Of a stretch of DNA of 5,242 bases, positions 1 to 5,099 are shown piece by piece. The notes beneath the pieces are model-generated. The model was not told where the DNA came from. It saw nothing but the letters and a program-made list of their open reading frames with translations, and made no database searches. The position numbers and the translations under genes were made by a program. How positions within the stretch are numbered: position 1 is the stretch's first letter; every line of letters begins with the position of its first letter. The stretch is from Erysipelotrichaceae bacterium (GTDB lineage Bacteria; Bacillota_I; Bacilli_A; Erysipelotrichales; Erysipelotrichaceae): positions 1 to 5,242 of the forward strand of contig JAILBD010000012.1 in NCBI GenBank assembly GCA_024681275.1. The letters run 5' to 3'.

Positions 1-715
1 GATCTCCGGCATGGAAGAACCTCTGGCCATATCCGCTGTCCACATCAGTCATGTATGAATGCGATCCCGGTCCAAAGCCTGCATAAACATCCAGATCCCA
101 GTACTTGAGCTAGAGCCTCGATTCATATCCCGGCTTCGCAAAATTGGAGATCTCATAATGCACATATCCTGCAGCCGTAAGTAATTCTGCAGCCTTTTCA
201 TACATGCACCTGTCTTCCTCCGGATCGGTCTCCTTCATGCGGCCCTCAGCCAGCCTCCTGGAGAAAACCGTACCCTCCATGAACTCCAGGGAGTAAAGGC
301 TTATATGTTCAGGCTCAAGTTCCAGAGCCTTCTTCAGACTGTCCTCCCAGGTCTCCATGGTCTGTCCTTCGATACCGAAGATCAAATCTATGCTTATATT
401 CTTAAAGCCCGCCGCTCTGGCATCCTCAAAAGCCCGGAGCGTTTCCTCTGTTTTGTGGGTCCTGCCCAGCTTCCTGAGCACGCTGTCATCGAAGCTCTGC
501 GCCCCCAGGCTCAGGCGGTTCACTCCCATGGCTCTGAAGCCCCTAAGAGTGTCTCTGTCCACAGTTCCCGGATTTGCTTCAAGCGTTACTTCCCGGTCTT
601 CCTCTCTGCCAAAGGTATCGTCGCAGGCCTTTATGATTTCCCTGATCCTTATGGGTTCCAGAAGGCTGGGTGTGCCGCCTCCGAAATCTATGGAGTCCGG
701 CTCCTGCTTAATGAA
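1..715 (-). pseudogene. hemW: HemW-like radical SAM protein remnant (N-terminus lost, in-frame stop)
   Basis: This stretch encodes the middle of a HemW/YggW protein, the coproporphyrinogen-oxidase-like radical SAM family that acts as a heme chaperone. Family signatures are visible in order: FGGGTPS, EANPG, GVNRLSLGAQSF, an LIFGIEGQT block and HYEISNFAKPGYES. Two lesions are visible. The first roughly 55 residues of the family, with the CxxxCxxC motif that binds the 4Fe-4S cluster, are absent and replaced by an unrelated sequence. The conserved ESRHNLKYW stretch reads ESRL, then a TAG stop at 110-112, then LKYW. After the stop the same frame stays open for 36 codons to the window edge and still reads as HemW, including GFGPGSHSY. 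The rest of the gene, if present, lies left of position 1. Without cluster cysteines it cannot be a normal radical SAM enzyme. GC content, counted on sample lines, is higher here than in the PTS and licT genes. Confidence 0.8.
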
Positions 716-1114
716 TGCGCGGTCATGGGCCTTAGCATCGACAGCCTTGGCCTGGGCGCTTGCGGCATGAACCTTGGCATCTGCGGCCTGAGCCTTTACG
801 TCTGCGGCTTGAGACTTGGCGTCTTTGACTACAGCTGTTGCCGATGCTGCCGCAGAAGAAGCAAGATCATCCAGATGCAACGGTTTCTGCAAACCTAAAA
901 TATCGTCACTTGGTTCCATGACACCGGCAAAACGGGTCTTTCCCGGATTGGCATGACGAATAAACCAGATCGGTTTCTTGTCTGTGCCATCTGGATACAG
1001 GACACCATAGAAATCGACCAGACCAAGTTTGCCAAAATGATCATTTTCGTTAGCAAACGCTTTGGAATCTGCTGCAAGATCATCTAAATCGAGTTTTTTT
1101 AATTCTATTGCCAT
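110..1114 (-). CDS. Chimeric 334-aa ORF: unknown N-terminal module, heptad linker, HemW fragment
   Basis: The start at 1114 is chosen because a near-perfect Shine-Dalgarno (GAGGTGA, 1117-1123) sits just upstream. A longer in-frame start at 1237 would run inside the permease gene without support. Residues 1-96 (beginning MAIELKKLDLDDL) are mainly polar and acidic, contain a hydrophobic/aromatic patch (LVDFYGVLYPDG, then PIWFIRHANPGKTRFAG), and match no family I recognise. Residues 97-131 are an Ala/Asp/Lys heptad repeat. Residues from about 134 are HemW-derived (see the remnant entry) up to the TAG stop. The frame is intact across the junction near residue 132, so a 334-residue product could be made. 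The gene is third after the antiterminator and permease and should be co-transcribed, with 64 bp and a strong hairpin before it. It may be a functional N-terminal protein fused by deletion to hemW, a decaying fusion, or an assembly join. No function is assigned. Confidence 0.6.
   Translation of the reverse strand: MAIELKKLDLDDLAADSKAFANENDHFGKLGLVDFYGVLYPDGTDKKPIWFIRHANPGKTRFAGVMEPSDDILGLQKPLHLDDLASSAAASATAVVKDAKSQAADVKAQAADAKVHAASAQAKAVDAKAHDRAFIKQEPDSIDFGGGTPSLLEPIRIREIIKACDDTFGREEDREVTLEANPGTVDRDTLRGFRAMGVNRLSLGAQSFDDSVLRKLGRTHKTEETLRAFEDARAAGFKNISIDLIFGIEGQTMETWEDSLKKALELEPEHISLYSLEFMEGTVFSRRLAEGRMKETDPEEDRCMYEKAAELLTAAGYVHYEISNFAKPGYESRL
722..826 (-). repeat. Five tandem alanine-rich heptads (coiled-coil linker)
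   Basis: Residues 97-131 of the chimeric protein split into five 7-residue units: KDAKSQA, ADVKAQA, ADAKVHA, ASAQAKA, VDAKAHD. Alanine recurs at fixed positions, with D and K spaced as expected for an amphipathic helix. At DNA level the units are similar but not identical (gcc/gca/gct alternate), so this is an old or selected protein repeat, not a fresh slippage tract. It ends within a few residues of where HemW homology begins, so it acts as a linker or marks the junction. Confidence 0.7.
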
Positions 1115-1116
1115 GT

Positions 1117-1123
1117 TCACCTC
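1117..1123 (-). promoter_or_regulatory. Ribosome binding site of the chimeric ORF
   Basis: The minus strand reads GAGGTGA then AC and ATG at 1114. This is a 7-base match to the anti-Shine-Dalgarno complement. It decides the MAIELKK start over the in-frame upstream ATG at 1237. Confidence 0.75.
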
Positions 1124-1128
1124 AAAAC

Positions 1129-1161
1129 GTGAAAGAACAGACTGCATGCCTGTTCTTTCAC
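1129..1161 (-). promoter_or_regulatory. Intercistronic 12-bp perfect hairpin after the permease gene
   Basis: The arms GTGAAAGAACAG and CTGTTCTTTCAC are exactly complementary over 12 bp, around a 9-nt loop that contains the self-complementary GCATGC. It lies 17 nt after the permease stop. On the minus strand the stem is followed by GTTTTG and then directly by the Shine-Dalgarno of the next ORF. The short T-run makes it at best a weak or partial terminator. It may instead lower expression of the downstream gene or protect the 3' end of the upstream message. Confidence 0.6.
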
Positions 1162-1178
1162 TTATTGATAAAATTATA

Positions 1179-2585
1179 TTACTCTTCGTTGTAATCAACA
1201 AAATAAGCAAACAGGGCACCGAGGACCAAAGCACCAATGTTCAGGATCGAACCGCTGACCAGGTTGGCTGTACCGCCACCTGCCCAAGGCAGCCAGAACG
1301 TGAATATCGTAGCGCCGGATAAGGCGAGATACTTCGGGACCAGGATACCGACATAGAGACCGACAGCGACGCAGGCAAACAACAGTGCCTTCATGCAGCC
1401 TTTATATTTCATAACGACGCCGTATAAGGATGGCTCGGTTACACTGCCGAGAATGCCGGTCAGGAAGTAACCGAAAGAAGCGGACTTGCTGTCAGGATTC
1501 TTCAGCTTCAGGCTGGCACCTAAGGCGATGCCGAACACGGCAAAGTTATAGGCTGTCATGATCGGGAGTGAGAATGTTTCAACACCATTTGCCATGAAAG
1601 TACCGATCGCAAAACCTACCAGTGGGCCATGCATGCCACCCAGGATCATGTAAGGCATCAGCACCGCAAGAAGTACTGCACCGATGATACGAATGATTAC
1701 ATTGGATTGTGAGAAGGCAATGAAGATATTGCCGATCAGCGTGCCAAGGTAAGCACCTAACGGCGCACATACCAGGAACATGACTGGAGCCATGACCAGA
1801 ACAGTGCAGAACGGCACAAAGACAGTCTTCAGGTTATTCGGAATATACCTGTTGAAGAACTTGTAGACATAGGACATGATCCATACGCCAAGTACGACCG
1901 GCAGGAACGAACCGGAATAGTCTGCTACCGGAGCAGGAAGACCGAAGACAGAGAACGTTTCTTTCGTTCCGACCAGACTCAGGAAATCCGGAACCATGAT
2001 CATACCGCCGATGTATAAGCCATACATCGGATTCATTCCCAGAGTGTTGGCAGCTGAATAGCCAAGCATCAGCGGAATGAAATAGAAGAAGGCGTTGTAC
2101 ATGATGTTGTTTAACAAATGATAGAGATCGCCTTCTGCGGAGATCACGTTCAGCATGCTTGGACCTAAGATCGCTGCCAGCGTCCTGGTAAGGCAGGCAG
2201 CCATCATCAGCGGAATGACAGCCGTCATTGTCGGTGACATATACGCCAGGATCCTGTTGCCCAGCGTTTTCAGGCTGAAGCCCTTCGTCAGATCCTGATC
2301 CAGGTTCTCATCGATCGCTGCTTCCTTCTGGAAACCACCGGCCTTGCATACAGCATCATAGACGTTATCTACATCCTGGCCGATGATGACCTGATACTGT
2401 TCGCCAAGCCATTGTGAACCGACGATACCGTTCAGTTTCTTCAGTTCATCGTCGTTGACCTTGCTCTTGTCTTTGACTGTAAAACGAAGACGTGTTACAC
2501 AGTGAGACAGGCGTGATACATTGTCTTTACCACCTACCTGTTCCAGAATCTTTGCTGATAACTCATCAAAATTCTTCTTTGTCAT
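1179..2585 (-). CDS. PTS sugar permease, beta-glucoside/sucrose family, IIBC
   Basis: This is a membrane permease of the phosphoenolpyruvate-dependent phosphotransferase system that imports a sugar and phosphorylates it on entry. Residues 1-85 form the cytoplasmic IIB domain, with the phosphorylated cysteine Cys29 in the classical LSHCVTRLRF motif followed by a VIIGQDVDNVYDAV block. From about residue 105 comes the hydrophobic IIC transport domain of roughly ten membrane segments, with the GGMHG signature at 316-320 and the GSVTEPSLYG loop at 380-389 (the family's G-TEP motif). At 468 residues it ends right after IIC (YFVDYNEE). The C-terminal IIA domain of BglF-type permeases is absent, so phosphate must come from a separate IIA protein. 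The stop of licT is 42 bp upstream, with no promoter evident between them. The substrate cannot be read from sequence. LicT-type control suggests a beta-glucoside or sucrose, but trehalose-type and MurP-type permeases share this layout. Confidence 0.92.
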   Translation of the reverse strand: MTKKNFDELSAKILEQVGGKDNVSRLSHCVTRLRFTVKDKSKVNDDELKKLNGIVGSQWLGEQYQVIIGQDVDNVYDAVCKAGGFQKEAAIDENLDQDLTKGFSLKTLGNRILAYMSPTMTAVIPLMMAACLTRTLAAILGPSMLNVISAEGDLYHLLNNIMYNAFFYFIPLMLGYSAANTLGMNPMYGLYIGGMIMVPDFLSLVGTKETFSVFGLPAPVADYSGSFLPVVLGVWIMSYVYKFFNRYIPNNLKTVFVPFCTVLVMAPVMFLVCAPLGAYLGTLIGNIFIAFSQSNVIIRIIGAVLLAVLMPYMILGGMHGPLVGFAIGTFMANGVETFSLPIMTAYNFAVFGIALGASLKLKNPDSKSASFGYFLTGILGSVTEPSLYGVVMKYKGCMKALLFACVAVGLYVGILVPKYLALSGATIFTFWLPWAGGGTANLVSGSILNIGALVLGALFAYFVDYNEE

Positions 2586-2589
2586 TTTT

Positions 2590-2596
2590 CCCCTCC
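2590..2596 (-). promoter_or_regulatory. Ribosome binding site of the PTS permease
   Basis: The minus strand reads AGGAGGGG, four A residues, then ATG at 2585. It is the strongest Shine-Dalgarno in the window, consistent with translation starting independently after the licT stop. Confidence 0.8.
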
Positions 2597-2627
2597 TATT
2601 ATTCGATCTGAACGATCGTAATGACCA

Positions 2628-3443
2628 TTATTCCCTTGAACAGAGCCGATTGATGTGAAGCATCAGGTACAGCTTCTCTTCTTCGCTCAGCTTCTGATTC
2701 AGGCTTTTGTCAAAATACTCCGCAATGTTTTCACTCGCTTCATGAATCACAGGATATTCTTCGACCATCTTTTCATAAATCGCGGCATTCCCGAGTCCGT
2801 TTTTGATGCTGCCGTTCTTTCTACGGATCAGATAATACATATGGGAAACAAAACGTGAGTAGTTGAAACCATCCTTATTGATCAGGATCTCCATCCTTTT
2901 TTCTATGATATTTGTCACTTCGTCAATGATCTCTTCTTCACTGATCGAACTGTTTGCAGCATTCGAAACGACTTCATGGATATGCAAAGCGATATATGCA
3001 GCCTCATCTTTCGGAAGATAGACGCCAAGTTCCTTCCTGATCAGTTCCAGTCCATACTGCCCGATCCTGTATTCATCTTTCAATAAAAACTGAATATCGT
3101 GTACGATCGGCAGCTTCAGCGGAATGTTTTCTTTATATCTCCTGATCGAAAAGTTGATATGATCAGCCAAAGTGAAGATGATGTTTGAATCATCCAGTTT
3201 TCCCATCATCTCTCTTGCCTGATCGATGATCCTTGTGGAAATATCGATGATCTCATCCGGAATGTCCCTGATCATTTCATAGTATGCAGGATCGATATTG
3301 TAGTAAGTCCGTTCAATCTTTCCCAAATCGATCTCATATGGAAGCTCATGAAAACCGATGCCCTTTCCTCTGGCAATCACTTCATTGTTTTCGTCATCCA
3401 AGCAAATGATCACATTATTGTTGATACGTCTTACAGCTTTCAT
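2628..3443 (-). CDS. licT: LicT/BglG-family transcriptional antiterminator
   Basis: This is an RNA-binding antiterminator that, when active, binds a RAT hairpin in the leader mRNA and prevents an intrinsic terminator from forming. The 271-residue length is close to the roughly 277 of LicT. Residues 1-55 are the co-antiterminator RNA-binding domain (MKAVRRINNN, then ARGKGIGF). PRD1 spans about 65-165, with His95 in TLADHINFSI and His154/His156 in ALHIHEVV. PRD2 spans about 172-271, with His201 in VSHMYYLIRR and His263 in MLHINRL. These match the four regulatory histidines phosphorylated by the PTS, so both negative control through the cognate permease and positive control through HPr are plausible. 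The start at 3443 is preferred over one ten codons upstream because homology begins at MKAVRRI and AAGGGGAG lies 11 nt before it. It is first in the operon with the permease and probably controls its own transcript. Confidence 0.93.
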   Translation of the reverse strand: MKAVRRINNNVIICLDDENNEVIARGKGIGFHELPYEIDLGKIERTYYNIDPAYYEMIRDIPDEIIDISTRIIDQAREMMGKLDDSNIIFTLADHINFSIRRYKENIPLKLPIVHDIQFLLKDEYRIGQYGLELIRKELGVYLPKDEAAYIALHIHEVVSNAANSSISEEEIIDEVTNIIEKRMEILINKDGFNYSRFVSHMYYLIRRKNGSIKNGLGNAAIYEKMVEEYPVIHEASENIAEYFDKSLNQKLSEEEKLYLMLHINRLCSRE

Positions 3444-3448
3444 TGTGT

Positions 3449-3506
3449 AAAAAACTCCCCTTGAGCATAACAAATCAACTTGCGTTGGTCATGCCTCTTG
3501 AGGAGT
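3449..3506 (-). terminator. Leader intrinsic terminator whose 3' arm contains the licT Shine-Dalgarno
   Basis: On the minus strand ACTCCTC (3506-3500) pairs with GGGGAGT (3460-3454) over 7 bp including one G-U. After an A-rich internal loop, GAG/CTC and CAT/ATG extend the stem. A run of six T (3454-3449) follows directly. It lies between the promoter and the licT start codon, as in antitermination-controlled leaders. The GGGGAG of the 3' arm is also the only good ribosome binding site for licT, so the closed hairpin would block translation as well as transcription. Confidence 0.75.
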
Positions 3507-3510
3507 CACA

Positions 3511-3540
3511 TTCCTTATTGCATTTTCATAGTAACAGGAA
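3511..3540 (-). promoter_or_regulatory. Candidate RAT (ribonucleic antiterminator) site for LicT
   Basis: This 30-nt element has perfectly complementary ends (TTCCT and AGGAA). The inside carries the TGTTACT core on the 5' side and GCAATA on the 3' side around a GAAA loop. From memory, LicT/BglG/SacY targets follow the pattern TGTTACTG...GCAGGCAAAA, so the core on both sides is kept while the outer stem is different but paired. It lies about 10 nt after the predicted transcription start and 4 nt before the leader terminator. One caveat is that direct overlap with the terminator arm, usual for RATs, is not evident, so exclusion may be steric or the boundaries may be slightly off. Confidence 0.65.
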
Positions 3541-3556
3541 AACAGAAGCTTTGCAA

Positions 3557-3585
3557 ATAATACTTAAGCACTACTTTAATAACAA
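3557..3585 (-). promoter_or_regulatory. Sigma-A-type promoter of the licT-PTS operon
   Basis: The minus strand reads TTGTTA (3585-3580), a 17-bp spacer, then TATTAT (3562-3557). This is 4/6 and 5/6 to the vegetative consensus at optimal spacing. Transcription would start near 3550, giving a leader of about 107 nt that holds the RAT and the terminator. Confidence 0.65.
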
Positions 3586-3633
3586 TAAGCCAAGAGAGAC
3601 ATGAAGTAATGCATCAGGATACAGTCCGGAACA

Positions 3634-3646
3634 TTGATCGTATCAA
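3634..3646. repeat. Short inverted repeat TTGAT-CGT-ATCAA in the divergent intergenic region
   Basis: This perfect 5-bp-arm dyad lies about 50 bp upstream of the licT -35 box and 20-30 bp upstream of the putative rightward -35. Its position would suit an operator for either gene. It does not fit the CcpA cre consensus. Arms this short can occur by chance. Confidence 0.3.
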
Positions 3647-3662
3647 ATTGAAACAAAAATGA

Positions 3663-3675
3663 GGATTCAAAATCC
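3663..3675. repeat. Short inverted repeat GGATT-CAA-AATCC over the rightward -35 region
   Basis: This perfect 5-bp-arm dyad overlaps the proposed -35 element of the rightward oxidoreductase gene, where a repressor could block polymerase. No regulator family is recognised from it, and chance is possible. Confidence 0.3.
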
Positions 3676-3695
3676 ACAGACTCTGCTATTATAAA
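3666..3695 (+). promoter_or_regulatory. Possible promoter of the saccharopine-dehydrogenase-like gene
   Basis: TTCAAA (3666-3671) and TATAAA (3690-3695) are spaced by 18 bp, and an overlapping TATTAT begins at 3687. The -35 is poor. A promoter is expected here because the upstream gene is divergent and the region 3586-3747 is AT-rich and non-coding. Apart from this and the two short dyads, nothing else is seen in that stretch. Confidence 0.4.
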
Positions 3696-3734
3696 TAAGG
3701 TCCATTGAATTAGAAAGCAATAAGGACAGGAAGA

Positions 3735-3740
3735 TAAGGA
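3735..3740 (+). promoter_or_regulatory. Ribosome binding site of the saccharopine-dehydrogenase-like gene
   Basis: TAAGGA lies 7 nt before the ATG at 3748, which supports that start and the MKKVMVCGCG N-terminus that fits a Rossmann fold. Confidence 0.7.
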
Positions 3741-3747
3741 CGAAACT

Positions 3748-5019
3748 ATGAAAAAAGTTATGGTATGCGGCTGCGGAGTACAAGGTTCCACGATATGCAG
3801 AAAGCTCGATCAGGAACCAAACATCGAAGAGATCGTCTGTTGCGATTATGATCTGGTAAAAGCGGAAGATGTCTGCAAGATGATCAGAAAAGGGACACCC
3901 AGAATGGTCGATGCATCGGATCTTCAGCAGATCAAAGAAGCGGCACAGGGATGTGAATTGCTGGTCAATGTCATGCCTCTGGAATACGGTGCCAACGTTT
4001 TAAAAGCGGCGATGGAACTGGGCTGCTGCTATCAGGATCTTGCGGCATGCGAAGATATCCCGGAATGCATGGATGTGGATAAGTATGACCGTTGGATCGC
4101 CGGTATCAGATACATGTATGAGAATTACGGTGAAGTCTTCAGAAAGAACGGTACGACAGCGATCATCGGTACAGGTTCTGCACCGGGCGTCATGTGTGTC
4201 ATGGCCAGAAAGTGCGTGAACGAACTCGATACGTGCGATACTCTGAACATGATGGTCTATGAAGGTGTTGAAGCGAAACACTTCCTCCCCTTCTGGTGGA
4301 GCACCGACGTCGCCCTTGCCGACATGCAGGAAGATGCCTATGCCTTGAAAGACGGAAAGATCGTCCGCACCGAGCCGTTCAGCCACAAGATCTGGCGCAG
4401 ATGGCCGGAGTATGATATGAAACCGGTCATGCTGTGTGAACATGCCCACGATGAACCCGTCTATGTCGCCTTCAACCGGGAAAAGTATTTCAAAGGCTGC
4501 AAAAACGCCTATTTCAAATATGGCGGTGTCGGCATCGAGTTTTCCGAACCGCTCTACCGTTCCGGCCTTCTCAGCTGGGATGAGGAAGAGGTCCACGGTC
4601 AGAAGATCTCGCCGCATGAACTGGTCCTGAAGCATGTGCCTCATGCTCCATCAACTCCCGATGACATCAAAGCGATCATAGATGAAGGCATCATTTCCGA
4701 CGGTGGAGCCTTCGTCATCGAAGCATACGGCAAAAAAGACGGCAAAGACGTCATGGTCGAGCTTCATCTGAATGCCCCGGGCCTCATCGAATCCTATCGC
4801 AAAGCAAAGATGACCGGAGAGATGTATCTGACAGGTCAGGGTGCCTTTCTCTATACAAAGCTCTTCGTCAACGACATGATCGATCAGAAAGGGCTGATCT
4901 CCTCCGACATGCTGGATGACAAACAGATCGAACAGTACATCGAGTGGGCACAGGAACTGGGTATCACCTACACCATAGAGATCAAAGAAGGCGTCGTTCC
5001 TTCTGATCTGAACGATTAA
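3748..5019 (+). CDS. Saccharopine dehydrogenase-family NAD(P)-dependent oxidoreductase
   Basis: This is a complete 423-residue cytoplasmic protein. The N-terminus is a Rossmann fold, with GCGVQG (8-13) as the GxGxxG dinucleotide loop after the first beta strand. Asp33 at the end of the second strand usually favours NAD over NADP. Residues 139-147 read IIGTGSAPG, the turn typical of saccharopine dehydrogenase and carboxynorspermidine synthase relatives, and start the catalytic domain that runs to about residue 380. The family reduces or oxidises imine adducts of amino acids or polyamines, and the substrate here is not known. The protein is cysteine-rich at the front, with 11 cysteines in the first 107 residues. 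It appears monocistronic, with its own ribosome binding site and a terminator 9 nt after the stop, and it diverges from the PTS operon, so no shared pathway is implied. Carboxynorspermidine or lysine-related activity is possible but unproven. Confidence 0.85.
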   Translation: MKKVMVCGCGVQGSTICRKLDQEPNIEEIVCCDYDLVKAEDVCKMIRKGTPRMVDASDLQQIKEAAQGCELLVNVMPLEYGANVLKAAMELGCCYQDLAACEDIPECMDVDKYDRWIAGIRYMYENYGEVFRKNGTTAIIGTGSAPGVMCVMARKCVNELDTCDTLNMMVYEGVEAKHFLPFWWSTDVALADMQEDAYALKDGKIVRTEPFSHKIWRRWPEYDMKPVMLCEHAHDEPVYVAFNREKYFKGCKNAYFKYGGVGIEFSEPLYRSGLLSWDEEEVHGQKISPHELVLKHVPHAPSTPDDIKAIIDEGIISDGGAFVIEAYGKKDGKDVMVELHLNAPGLIESYRKAKMTGEMYLTGQGAFLYTKLFVNDMIDQKGLISSDMLDDKQIEQYIEWAQELGITYTIEIKEGVVPSDLND

Positions 5020-5028
5020 CAGGAACAC

Positions 5029-5053
5029 AAGAGTCTCATCCGAGACTCTTTTT
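5029..5053 (+). terminator. Intrinsic terminator of the oxidoreductase gene
   Basis: AAGAGTCTC and GAGACTCTT form a perfect 9-bp stem with an ATCC loop, followed by a T-run. It begins 9 nt after the stop codon at 5019. Confidence 0.9.
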
Positions 5054-5068
5054 ATTCACAACTTATGC

Positions 5069-5096
5069 AAAGAAAAACATCTCATTCGAGATGTTT
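5069..5096 (-). terminator. Intrinsic terminator of the convergent serA-like gene
   Basis: AAACATCTC and GAGATGTTT form a perfect 9-bp stem with a 4-nt loop. On the minus strand it is followed by TTTTTCTTT, and it starts 3 nt after the stop codon of the partial gene to the right. The plus-strand side also has a GTTT tail, so it may back up the other terminator. Confidence 0.85.
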
Positions 5097-5099
5097 GTT

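Noticed and set aside
305..898. Plus-strand open frame of 197 codons opposite the chimeric gene
   Set aside because: It is Cys/Leu-rich low-information translation with no domain, and it is explained as the antisense shadow of the HemW and repeat region.
1115..1237. 41-codon N-terminal extension of the chimeric ORF starting at 1237
   Set aside because: It overlaps the end of the permease gene in another frame, covers the 12-bp hairpin and has no visible ribosome binding site. The ATG at 1114 has a near-perfect one.
2604..2618. CGATC-TGAAC-GATCG dyad between licT and the permease as a second RAT or terminator
   Set aside because: The stem is only 5 bp, there is no T-run, and it lacks the TGTTACT core of RAT sites. 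It is probably chance.
3444..3473. Upstream in-frame start adding ten residues to the antiterminator
   Set aside because: The extension would be encoded by the terminator 3' arm and T-run, and family homology starts at MKAVRRI.
3586..3747. CcpA cre site in the intergenic region
   Set aside because: The best CG-centred dyad (3634-3646) does not carry the TGnnAnCG spacing of the cre consensus.
4000..4644. Minus-strand open frame of 214 codons inside the oxidoreductase gene
   Set aside because: It lies fully antisense to a gene with clear Rossmann motifs, with no recognisable domain or ribosome binding site support.
2605..5016. Exact 12-base repeat GATCTGAACGAT at 2605-2616 and 5005-5016
   Set aside because: About one such 12-mer match is expected by chance in 5 kb, and the second copy is ordinary coding sequence.
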